In this document: in pieces, positions 1-5,192 of the stretch
Numbering within the stretch: the first letter of the stretch is position 1
Layout of the letters: each line of letters starts with the position of its first letter
From: Verrucomicrobiota bacterium
GTDB lineage: Bacteria; Verrucomicrobiota; Verrucomicrobiia; Chthoniobacterales; JAFAMB01
Length of the DNA stretch: 5,192 nucleotides
NCBI GenBank assembly: GCA_019236035.1
Contig: JAFAJU010000131.1
Location: 1 to 5,192 of the forward strand
Direction: 5' to 3'
Program-made: the position numbers and the translations under genes
The notes under the pieces: generated by a model
Seen by the model: the letters and a program-made list of their open reading frames with translations, nothing else
Told to the model about the DNA's origin: nothing
Database searches by the model: none

Positions 1-323
1 CATCCAACGCCCAGGCCCGCTCCCACCAGGCCACTAACCAGAAGCAGTATCCAATTCGTCGCCGGATGATACATGTTCGCAAAGACAAAACCGAGTGGTC
101 CAAGCGTGAAAACGATGTCCCGGCCAAAAACGAGATGCCGTGCAACCGCTTCGTTTAAGGCGTACTCCCACGATAGATCCAGTCCCACTCCTGGAAACGA
201 AGGGCTAAGTGGCATTATGAGCAGGACCGTTGCCGCCACCGCAGCCCATGCGACGGAAATCTTCACCCAATGGGAGCCGGCTCCTTTCGAAGGCCTGACA
301 GACTGAACGCTTTTGCCGTCCAC
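1..323 (-). CDS. Polytopic membrane protein of unknown function, N-terminal fragment (runs off left edge)
   Basis: The first 107 residues are visible; the gene continues past base 1. I chose the GTG at 323 as start because an in-frame TAG lies only seven codons upstream and no ATG lies closer to it. It begins 11 bp after the stop of the GT2 gene, so the two are probably co-transcribed. After a short basic N-terminus (about residues 1-20) comes a hydrophobic segment at about 21-40. A non-membrane stretch follows at 44-85, with landmarks GLDLSWEYALNEAV (47-60), FGRDIVFT (66-73) and GPLGFV (75-80). A second hydrophobic segment starts near 91. From memory, a D-x-SW plus FGxDIVFTxGPLGF signature recurs in large uncharacterised bacterial membrane proteins found near glycosyltransferases. 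I cannot name the family. An acidic first extracytoplasmic loop after one membrane helix would fit a GT-C-type enzyme, but that is inference. The reading frame is more certain than the function. Confidence 0.8.
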   Translation of the reverse strand, partial: MDGKSVQSVRPSKGAGSHWVKISVAWAAVAATVLLIMPLSPSFPGVGLDLSWEYALNEAVARHLVFGRDIVFTLGPLGFVFANMYHPATNWILLLVSGLVGAGLGVG

Positions 324-334
324 TTGCCGCCCCG

Positions 335-1090
335 CTACCTATACGGAAATTCGTCCATCGTCCGATTCACCAGTCCGCGGACCCGGAGAGCGTCGGAAAA
401 CATCCGCAAGCTATCGCGCACAACGCGGACACGTGAAGTCGCTGAATTAGTCCAGTGAACCGGCATCTCAGCAATTGAAAAACCCATCGCGCGAGCCAAA
501 AGCAAAACCTCAACGTCAAAAGAGAACCCATCGATTCGTTGGCGACCGAAGATCTCCTTCGCCGCACGATGTCGAAACCCTTTGAACCCACACTGGGTGT
601 CCTTGATGTGCAGATCTGTAAGCATTCGGACGATCCGGTTAAAAACCTTTCCCATCCACTCTCTGCCGAGGTTCTGTCGCAACAGGATCCGAGTTTCCAA
701 GTGCCGGCGATTCCCGACGAGCACATCCACGGTTGGATCATTGCTGAATTTTGCAATTCCGGCGTCTAAATCCTCCAGCGGTGTGCTCAGATCAGCGTCC
801 GTGAAGAAGATGAAATCACCCCTGGCGCGAAGCATGCCGCTGCGAACTGCAAACCCTTTGCCGCGCTTTTCGTGATGGGTCAGCACGCTGAACTCGAAAC
901 AAGAGCTGGCGGCCTTTTCCGCTAACGCAAGCGTCTCATCTTCACTCGGCTCAACGACGATCGTGACCTCGATTGGGAAATTCCACAAATGGCGATGTTC
1001 CTGGATCCGTCTGATCGTGTCAGGCAACCGCTTGGCTTCATTGTACGCTGGGATCACCAACGAAAGTAGAGGTCGAATCTGTTTGGACAT
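335..1090 (-). CDS. Family 2 glycosyltransferase, ALG5/DPM1-like (probable polyprenyl-phosphate hexose synthase)
   Basis: This 251-residue soluble GT-A enzyme is expected to transfer a sugar from a nucleotide sugar to polyprenyl (or dolichyl) phosphate at the cytoplasmic face. Visible motifs in order are LVIPAYNEA (11-19), the loop EKRGKGFAVRSGM (74-86), the metal-binding DAD within TDADLSTP (97-104), DTQCGFKGF (154-162), FSFDVEVLLLA (179-189) and an ending MPVHW...SRVRVVRDSLRM (200-220). The QCGFK and FDVE blocks are typical of ALG5-type enzymes. No C-terminal membrane helices are present, unlike the ArnC/GtrB type. The usual DDGS block after strand 2 reads VVEPSEDET (45-53), a variant. I prefer ATG 1090. 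The ATG at 1153 would add 21 arginine-rich residues and overlap the divergent gene, and homology begins right after 1090. The next gene follows after 11 bp. The sugar is not determinable; glucose or mannose is likely by family. Confidence 0.9.
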   Translation of the reverse strand: MSKQIRPLLSLVIPAYNEAKRLPDTIRRIQEHRHLWNFPIEVTIVVEPSEDETLALAEKAASSCFEFSVLTHHEKRGKGFAVRSGMLRARGDFIFFTDADLSTPLEDLDAGIAKFSNDPTVDVLVGNRRHLETRILLRQNLGREWMGKVFNRIVRMLTDLHIKDTQCGFKGFRHRAAKEIFGRQRIDGFSFDVEVLLLARAMGFSIAEMPVHWTNSATSRVRVVRDSLRMFSDALRVRGLVNRTMDEFPYR

Positions 1091-1138
1091 GTCCCCGTCT
1101 TCGCATATATATCTGCGCCTCCTCCCTAAAGGCTCAGA
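1091..1138. promoter_or_regulatory. Divergent 48-bp intergenic region with ribosome binding sites for both strands
   Basis: This short gap must serve two divergent genes. On the plus strand AAAGG (1128-1132) sits six bases before the ATG at 1139, a normal site that supports that start. On the minus strand a very strong GGGAGGAGG lies at 1126-1118, but it is 27 bases from the preferred GT2 ATG at 1090. It is instead well placed (11 bases) for an ATG at 1106 in another frame, or for an in-frame ATA at 1108. An alternating TATATAT run occupies 1105-1111. I cannot assign -35/-10 boxes with confidence. With so little room, at least one promoter probably lies within the coding sequence of the opposite gene. 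Confidence 0.5.
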
Positions 1139-2740
1139 ATGGCGAAACGTCAACTTCTATTTCCGGTGCTGATCCTGCTGCTTGCAGCACTTTTTCGTGT
1201 AGCGTTCTTGGACATCAAACCGCCGCATTTCGACGAAGGTATCAATGGTTGGTTCTGCGATCAGATGGCAAAAAACGGGTATTACGCCTACGACCCAACC
1301 AACTATCACGGACCGCTTCACTTCTATATACTTTTTGGTTCACTCCAGCTGTTGGGTCGAAATCTTTGGGCCCTGAGGCTTCCTGTGGTTCTGGCCAGCC
1401 TGCTGACCATCTTTTGGATCTTCCTGTTCCGACCATTCTTCAGCCGCACGGTGTGTTATTTGGCTGCGCTCGGCATGGCGATTTCACCCGGCTTCATCTT
1501 TTACGATCGCTATTCGATTCATGAGTCCTGGCTGGTCCTGTTTTTGATTGTCACACTCTGGGGCATTCTCGGGAGCTCGACCTCTGGAGAACCAAGGTAT
1601 GTTTGGGCACTCGTTCTGGGTTTAACCGGAATGATTTTAACCAAAGAAACCTATATCATTCATCTGGCCGCGTTCGCAGTTGCGGGTGGTCTGCTTTTTA
1701 TGCTCCGTAAGGTGACCACGCCGGCTCAGACCGCATCAAAACGGGACTCCCCGCAGGAGCGGATTCGACCAGATATCCGTCACGCGATTGCGGCGACTTC
1801 CGTTGGCGTAGCCCTGATCATTTTCTTTTATTCAGGAAACTTTCGGTACTGGAAGGGTCTGGAGGGCCTCTACCAGACTTTTCTTCCCTGGGCCAAAACG
1901 GGCGTTGATGCGGCCGGACATGGAAAATCTGATTTTGATCTGTTGCCGTTGGTTCCGCCATTTCTTGCCCAAATACCGGCTCTCGGAAGGTTCGCTAGTC
2001 TGAAACTGAATTGGTACTGGATACGTCTATTTCTGGACTACGAATGGTTCGCGGTGGCCGGTCTGCTATTTTCCTTTCGATTCTTGTTCGGCGGGCAACC
2101 AGCACTTCGATTCCTTGCGATCTACAGCCTGGCCGTGCTCCTGGCTTACAGCATCGTTCCTTACAAAACACCTTGGTGCGTCATCTCTATCGCCTGGCCC
2201 TTCTTGTTCCTTGGAGCCGCGCTATTCGAATTCATTGCGCACCGATTGCATCGGCTGGTCGCGGTGCTCGTTGCGTTGCCACTGTTCGCACACGCAGCGT
2301 GGAAGTCATATCAATTGAATTTTGTCAGGTTCGACAACGCGAAAGAGCGGTACGTATATGTCCAAACTTTTCGTGAATTCCGGACCTTCGTGGATCCAAT
2401 TCTGGAAAAGGGCGCGAGAAACCCAGAGACGAAGACCCATCTGTCGGGGCTCGTGCTTTTGTCTAGCTATTTTCCCATTCCTTGGGTCCTCGGCGAATTT
2501 ACCGACATCGGCTACTACAATAAGGATGATAGCTGGCCCAAGAAGCTGGACGCTGACTTTATGGTAGTCGACGAAGAAAAGGCCGACACATTGGAAAAAG
2601 GCCTCAAAGATCGCTATTTCACGAGAGATTTTCGTCTTCGTGATGGTATGGACGACTGTCGCGCATATTTCCGTTACGAAACCTTTAGGGACATCTTTCC
2701 GGATAGCCGGCCAGAGTTCGAGCCGAGGCCATCGAGCTAA
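1139..2740 (+). CDS. GT-C fold membrane glycosyltransferase-like protein, Agl23/TIGR03663 family
   Basis: This 533-residue polytopic membrane protein has the layout of the PMT/ArnT-like GT-C superfamily, and its motifs match what I recall of TIGR03663 ('flippase activity-associated protein Agl23'). A first membrane helix (about 6-25) leads into an extracytoplasmic loop with HFDEG (30-34), whose Asp32/Glu33 correspond to the acidic catalytic or binding position of GT-C enzymes. It is followed by YDPTNYHGPLHFY (51-63). Other landmarks are SPGFIFYDR (116-124), TKETY (168-172), GHGK (260-263) and PYKTPW (341-346). About ten hydrophobic segments run to residue 388, then a soluble C-terminal domain of about 145 residues. 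Such proteins are expected to act on polyprenyl-phosphate-linked sugars, which fits the divergent GT2 gene. The start has an AAAGG site six bases upstream. The stop overlaps the next start (TAATG), so the two are probably translationally coupled. The exact reaction, transfer versus lipid-carrier handling, is unknown. Confidence 0.85.
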   Translation: MAKRQLLFPVLILLLAALFRVAFLDIKPPHFDEGINGWFCDQMAKNGYYAYDPTNYHGPLHFYILFGSLQLLGRNLWALRLPVVLASLLTIFWIFLFRPFFSRTVCYLAALGMAISPGFIFYDRYSIHESWLVLFLIVTLWGILGSSTSGEPRYVWALVLGLTGMILTKETYIIHLAAFAVAGGLLFMLRKVTTPAQTASKRDSPQERIRPDIRHAIAATSVGVALIIFFYSGNFRYWKGLEGLYQTFLPWAKTGVDAAGHGKSDFDLLPLVPPFLAQIPALGRFASLKLNWYWIRLFLDYEWFAVAGLLFSFRFLFGGQPALRFLAIYSLAVLLAYSIVPYKTPWCVISIAWPFLFLGAALFEFIAHRLHRLVAVLVALPLFAHAAWKSYQLNFVRFDNAKERYVYVQTFREFRTFVDPILEKGARNPETKTHLSGLVLLSSYFPIPWVLGEFTDIGYYNKDDSWPKKLDADFMVVDEEKADTLEKGLKDRYFTRDFRLRDGMDDCRAYFRYETFRDIFPDSRPEFEPRPSS

Positions 2741-4485
2741 TGAATCTCTCAATCATTGTTCTGTGCTGGATCGCCACTTCGACCATTCTCGGAATTCTCT
2801 TTGGTTATTCACCCCTGGGATTGACCACGTCCACTGCGATCGTTGCCCTTCTCCTTGGACTACTTCTCCCGGGCATACCAGCATTAGAGCGATTGAGAAA
2901 AAGAGGGCTGGAACCGATGCCTCGCCACCGGTTCTTCGCTTATGTCGCCTCGATCGTTTTTCTGGCTTTTGCGGCGAGAGAGTTTAGCCAGGTCATTTTC
3001 GTGGCCAGAGATCAGATTCGCGTGATCTCACCGAACAATCTCGGAGACATCTGCCTTCACCTCACACACATCAACTATCTGGCAACCAATCCCAATTTCT
3101 GGCCGCAGAATCCGATATTTGCTTTCGACGAGCTCCGATACCCGATCGGTTTGAACTTATTCAATGCCGAATTGAAACTGATTGGCGTTGAGCCCATGCT
3201 GGGTATCATTCTCGTGGCGTTTCTGGGCTCGCTCCTCACCCTGCGAGCTCTTTTTCTCTTTAACGGCCCGTTTGGAGTTGCCGCCTTCCTTTTCAATGGC
3301 GGGTTAGCTGGTTTCCTTTTCTTTGAATCCTTTTACCTGAAGGACTATCAGGCGGACCTCGCTTGGAAATCGATTCCCCTTGCCATGTTCGTTACCCAGC
3401 GAGGATTGCTATACGCAGTCCCGGCCGGCCTATATCTGCTTCGTCACTGGCGAACCATGTTGCTCGAACGGCACCAGGAGTACTCTTTGCCGCTCTGGGC
3501 CGAATGTTTGCTCTACGGCACCATGCCACTTTTTCATCTGCACACCTTTCTATTCTTGTCTTTCTTTCTGCTCTGGTGGTTCCTGTTCGGCGACTCGAAC
3601 TGGCGAGGCCACCTTCTTCGCGTGGTTCTAGTCTCTGCAATCCCGGCCACTCTCTGCGTCTACGCCGTCACAGGGTTTGCCAAAACCGGAGCGATCGGCT
3701 GGAAACCAGATTGGATGGCCGGCCCCAAAGAGGCGCCCTGGTGGTTCTGGCTTCAGAATTTTGGCCTGTTCCTGCCAGCCTGTATCGGACTTCTGATCTA
3801 CCTGTTGATCCCCGCTAAACCATTCACACGTGACGCCAAACAAAAATTACGACTACTATTCTTTCCGGCAGCCGTGGTTTTCGCTGCCTGTTCCGTCATC
3901 AAATTTGCGCCATGGGAATGGGACAACACAAAGCTCTTTTTCTGGGCCTACCTTGTGATGATGTTCTGCCTGTGGGAGGGGTTCATTGTGAAGTGGCACG
4001 TCCTCTTGCGTGCACCAGTCATTTTTGGACTTTTTTTTTCCGGCTTTGTTAGTCTTGTGGGCGGCGTCTGTTCAAACCCGGAAGGTTTTGGTATCGGCCT
4101 TGAAAGTGAATGGAATCAGGTGGCAGATGCGACCCGCGCCTTCCCTCCGGCTGCGGTATTTGCCACCTACCCAACATATAATCATCCGGTGTTGGTAACC
4201 GGGCACCGAGTTGTCATGGGTTTTCCCGGGCATTTGTGGAGCCACGGACTTAACTATCGTCCGGTCGAAGTCAAACTTGTCTCCTTGATGAATTCAGACA
4301 CCGGGTGGGAACAAACCGCTAAAGAACTCGGCGTCGATTACCTTTTTTGGGGACCACTCGAGGAAACCAACTATCCGGGCTCTGCAAAAGAATGGGAAGA
4401 ACGCTGCCGGTTAGTTGCCGCCGGCCCCTGGGGCCGTATCTACGACCTCCATGGTGCACCATTAAGCAGTCAGCAAAGCAAATAG
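2740..4485 (+). CDS. Large polytopic membrane protein, putative GT-C-like glycosyltransferase of unknown specificity
   Basis: This 581-residue integral membrane protein has no family I can name with certainty. There are about ten to twelve hydrophobic segments: roughly 2-22, 28-46, 64-80, 152-172, 178-198, 211-233, 255-283, 292-310, 338-358, 372-388, 397-415 and 422-442. A soluble tail of about 140 residues follows. A loop at about 85-150 carries NLGDICLHLTHINYL (100-114) and FDELRYPIGLNLFNAE (129-144). An Asp and His next to the second or third helix, followed by a YP..l.l..A segment, is a layout seen in GT-C and related membrane proteins. Further landmarks are FHLHTFLFLS (265-274) and PWEWDNTKLFFW (391-402), which look like conserved polar patches inside the membrane region. 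The tail (455-575) includes FATYPTYNHPVLVTGHR and LGVDYLFWGPLEE, like the extracytoplasmic tails of such proteins. The start overlaps the upstream stop by one base. The stop TAG (4483-4485) overlaps the foot of a hairpin. Confidence 0.82.
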   Translation: MNLSIIVLCWIATSTILGILFGYSPLGLTTSTAIVALLLGLLLPGIPALERLRKRGLEPMPRHRFFAYVASIVFLAFAAREFSQVIFVARDQIRVISPNNLGDICLHLTHINYLATNPNFWPQNPIFAFDELRYPIGLNLFNAELKLIGVEPMLGIILVAFLGSLLTLRALFLFNGPFGVAAFLFNGGLAGFLFFESFYLKDYQADLAWKSIPLAMFVTQRGLLYAVPAGLYLLRHWRTMLLERHQEYSLPLWAECLLYGTMPLFHLHTFLFLSFFLLWWFLFGDSNWRGHLLRVVLVSAIPATLCVYAVTGFAKTGAIGWKPDWMAGPKEAPWWFWLQNFGLFLPACIGLLIYLLIPAKPFTRDAKQKLRLLFFPAAVVFAACSVIKFAPWEWDNTKLFFWAYLVMMFCLWEGFIVKWHVLLRAPVIFGLFFSGFVSLVGGVCSNPEGFGIGLESEWNQVADATRAFPPAAVFATYPTYNHPVLVTGHRVVMGFPGHLWSHGLNYRPVEVKLVSLMNSDTGWEQTAKELGVDYLFWGPLEETNYPGSAKEWEERCRLVAAGPWGRIYDLHGAPLSSQQSK

Positions 4486-4531
4486 CCTGCATCGCTCAGA
4501 AATCTTTAGAGATTTTTGAGCGATGCAGGCT
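4484..4531 (+). terminator. 22-bp stem-loop beginning in the stop codon of the 581-residue gene
   Basis: The left arm 4484-4505 and right arm 4510-4531 pair over 22 positions around a TTAG loop (4506-4509). The only non-Watson-Crick position (4499 with 4516) is G-U in plus-strand RNA but C-A in minus-strand RNA, so the structure looks selected on the plus strand. The foot uses the last two bases of the TAG stop codon. No T-run follows at once, so it is not a textbook Rho-independent terminator. A T-rich stretch (4513-4517) lies within the descending arm. It may block 3' exonucleases or act jointly with the hairpin just downstream, which does have a T-run. Confidence 0.65.
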
Positions 4532-4534
4532 GTG

Positions 4535-4578
4535 GCAGCGCAATCTCCGGCTAAAGCCGGTAAATTCCGCTGCTTTTT
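4535..4578 (+). terminator. Interrupted hairpin with T-run, probable intrinsic terminator; core resembles a REP-like palindrome
   Basis: An outer stem GCAGCG (4535-4540) pairs with CGCTGC (4568-4573), and AAT (4542-4544) can pair with ATT (4564-4566). An inner palindrome CCGGCTAAAGCCGG (4547-4560) forms the top. Five T residues follow directly at 4574-4578. This is the best intrinsic terminator for the plus-strand pair. The bulged stem with a CCGGCT/AGCCGG core also resembles dispersed intergenic palindromic repeats seen in several phyla. A copy count in the host genome would decide between a single terminator and a repeat-family member. Confidence 0.65.
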
Positions 4579-4626
4579 GGAGAAAAGAGTTCAACGGTTT
4601 GTTTCGGATCTTTAATTTTAAAACAT
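4579..4626. other. AT-rich spacer between terminator-like hairpins
   Basis: The spacer separates the plus-oriented hairpin from the minus-oriented one. Its right half (4610-4623) is nearly all A/T, and its TTTT as read on the minus strand (4623-4620) serves the next hairpin. I see no open reading frame with coding character here. Confidence 0.5.
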
Positions 4627-4661
4627 GCTCTTAAACAGACGCGCAGCGTCTGTTTAAGAGC
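4627..4661 (-). terminator. Perfect 16-bp hairpin with T-run on the minus strand, probable terminator of the ChaN-like gene
   Basis: The arms 4627-4642 and 4646-4661 are perfectly complementary, with the 3-base loop GCA on the plus strand (TGC on the minus). On the minus strand the hairpin is followed by ATGTTTTAAAA (4626-4616), giving a short T-run. The plus-strand exit (CCTTCTAGCC) is not T-rich. This makes it a plausible intrinsic terminator for the minus-strand ChaN-like gene, which stops 52 bp upstream of it. Confidence 0.65.
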
Positions 4662-4663
4662 CT

Positions 4664-4718
4664 TCTAGCCCGCAATGAGCTCGTCGATTCTCCCAGCGCG
4701 TGGTTTTTGCGGGCTAGA
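4664..4718. repeat. 12-bp perfect inverted repeat with 31-bp loop, overlapping the ChaN-like stop codon
   Basis: TCTAGCCCGCAA (4664-4675) is repeated in inverted orientation as TTGCGGGCTAGA (4707-4718). The right arm contains the stop codon of the minus-strand gene (4716-4714). The loop is long for a terminator, and no T-run follows the structure on either strand. It may be a second mRNA-end structure, a regulator binding site, or a small repeat. Its TAGCCCGCA foot resembles the TAGCCTGCA foot of the hairpin at the other end of the gap. Confidence 0.5.
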
Positions 4719-5192
4719 TCGCCTTCTGTCCAGGCCCCAAATCCAACCGGCCCTTGGGAAACAAAACGAGCTGTTTCAAATCCGCCTTCTGACTGACATA
4801 GAAGGGAATCCCGTAGCCGCCGGATACATGGTCACGACCGGTGAATACCAGGAGCTTCAGCTTTGGATTACGACGTTTGAACTCCAGAATCCTGTCGGCC
4901 ATCGTCTCGTCCCACGCATTTTGCGCATCAAAATAACGTCGTCGATCCGTTTCGTTGACTCCCGGGTGCTCCCCCATCATGGCAACGAAATTTTTGTATC
5001 CTCCTTCATCCGCGGCGAACCCGGACGGCAACATCGCCGTCTCCTCTGCCGTCAACGGCTCTCCGCGCGCGATCTTTCGAGCCAGATCATCCGGTGCGTT
5101 CAGTGCAACGTTTCGAATGTTTGCTTTGTTCGTCGTTCGCAGAATCTGCTCGTAGACCGGTGAATAAATTCCCCAGCGCTTTTGAAAGCCGG
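4714..5192 (-). CDS. ChaN-like protein (DUF399, haem-binding-uptake/Tiki superfamily), C-terminal fragment
   Basis: The last 158 residues are visible; the start lies beyond base 5192. The frame is open from the edge to the TAG at 4716-4714, and conserved positions extend to the edge, so the true start is off-window. In visible-fragment numbering, landmarks are YSPVYEQI (9-16), NVALNAPDDLARKIARGE (27-44), the AQNAWDETMAD helix (89-99), and VFTGRDHVSGGYGIP (115-129). The last contains a GxxH motif (GRDH, 118-121), as expected of the Tiki superfamily, whose other GxxH lies in the missing N-terminal half. Members include the ChaN iron-regulated lipoproteins, proposed to bind haem, and relatives of the Tiki metalloproteases. 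Whether this copy has a lipoprotein signal cannot be seen. It is convergent to the glycosyltransferase genes and separated from them by hairpins, so it is probably functionally unrelated. Confidence 0.8.
   Translation of the reverse strand, partial: GFQKRWGIYSPVYEQILRTTNKANIRNVALNAPDDLARKIARGEPLTAEETAMLPSGFAADEGGYKNFVAMMGEHPGVNETDRRRYFDAQNAWDETMADRILEFKRRNPKLKLLVFTGRDHVSGGYGIPFYVSQKADLKQLVLFPKGRLDLGPGQKAI

Noticed and set aside
1091..1153. Longer start (ATG at 1153) for the GT2 gene, giving 272 residues
   Set aside because: It would overlap the divergent gene's start codon and add a low-complexity arginine-rich N-terminus with no family support. Homology starts just after the ATG at 1090.
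2306..2752. Minus-strand open frame of 148 codons antisense to the end of the Agl23-like gene
   Set aside because: It lies wholly antisense to a well-supported coding region and has no recognisable motif.
3363..3818. Plus-strand open frame of 151 codons inside the 581-residue gene
   Set aside because: It is in an alternative frame within a continuous membrane protein, and its Arg/Pro/Ser-rich composition is typical of off-frame translation.
4347..4634. Plus-strand open frame of 95 codons running through the hairpin region
   Set aside because: It begins inside the 581-residue gene in another frame and encodes the terminator stems, so it is very unlikely to be a gene.
4484..4718. CRISPR array or tRNA-like structure
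   Set aside because: The repeats are inverted, not direct, and differ from each other. There is no regular spacer pattern and no cloverleaf or CCA end.
4484..4718. Insertion sequence or MITE with terminal inverted repeats at 4484 and 4718
   Set aside because: The outer ends share only about nine bases, with one mismatch. No target-site duplication is visible and each end already pairs within its own hairpin, so a single mobile unit is not supported.
4675..5163. Plus-strand open frame of 162 codons opposite the ChaN-like gene
   Set aside because: The minus strand carries clear ChaN-like motifs across the same bases. The plus-strand translation shows no recognisable domain and is an antisense shadow.

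Overview
This 5.2 kb window is a densely coded bacterial chromosomal segment of moderate GC. It holds three complete genes and two genes cut by the window edges. Four of the five look like parts of a membrane sugar-transfer or surface-glycan locus. The fifth, at the right edge, is a ChaN-like (haem-binding-uptake/Tiki superfamily) protein fragment. I see no tRNA, rRNA, CRISPR array, transposase or prophage gene. The combination of an ALG5-type GT2, an Agl23-type GT-C protein and conserved polytopic proteins of unknown function recalls Verrucomicrobiota, Acidobacteriota or Planctomycetota genomes. That placement is a weak inference; nothing in the window fixes the taxon.

Layout: on the left, a minus-strand pair consists of a soluble polyprenyl-phosphate glycosyltransferase (335-1090) and, 11 bp downstream, the N-terminal 107 residues of a polytopic membrane protein (323 to the left edge). 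A 48-bp divergent gap (1091-1138) separates this pair from a plus-strand pair. The plus-strand genes are an Agl23/TIGR03663-like GT-C membrane protein (1139-2740) and a 581-residue membrane protein (2740-4485), joined by a one-base TAATG stop/start overlap. The 228-bp convergent gap (4486-4713) is full of inverted repeats: four stem-loops, two of which begin inside the stop codons of the flanking genes. The right end is the C-terminal 158 residues of the ChaN-like protein on the minus strand.

Working model (inference): the GT2 enzyme loads a hexose onto a polyprenyl-phosphate carrier at the cytoplasmic face. The GT-C-type integral membrane proteins then use or help move such carriers, transferring the sugar on the far side of the membrane to a glycan, lipid or protein. 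The ChaN-like gene is convergent and insulated by terminator-like hairpins, so it probably belongs to another transcription unit. No radically new system is evident. The points most worth a second look are the hairpin-packed convergent gap, the uncharacterised 581-residue family, and the GT2 start region, where a strong Shine-Dalgarno sequence is aligned with an out-of-frame ATG.
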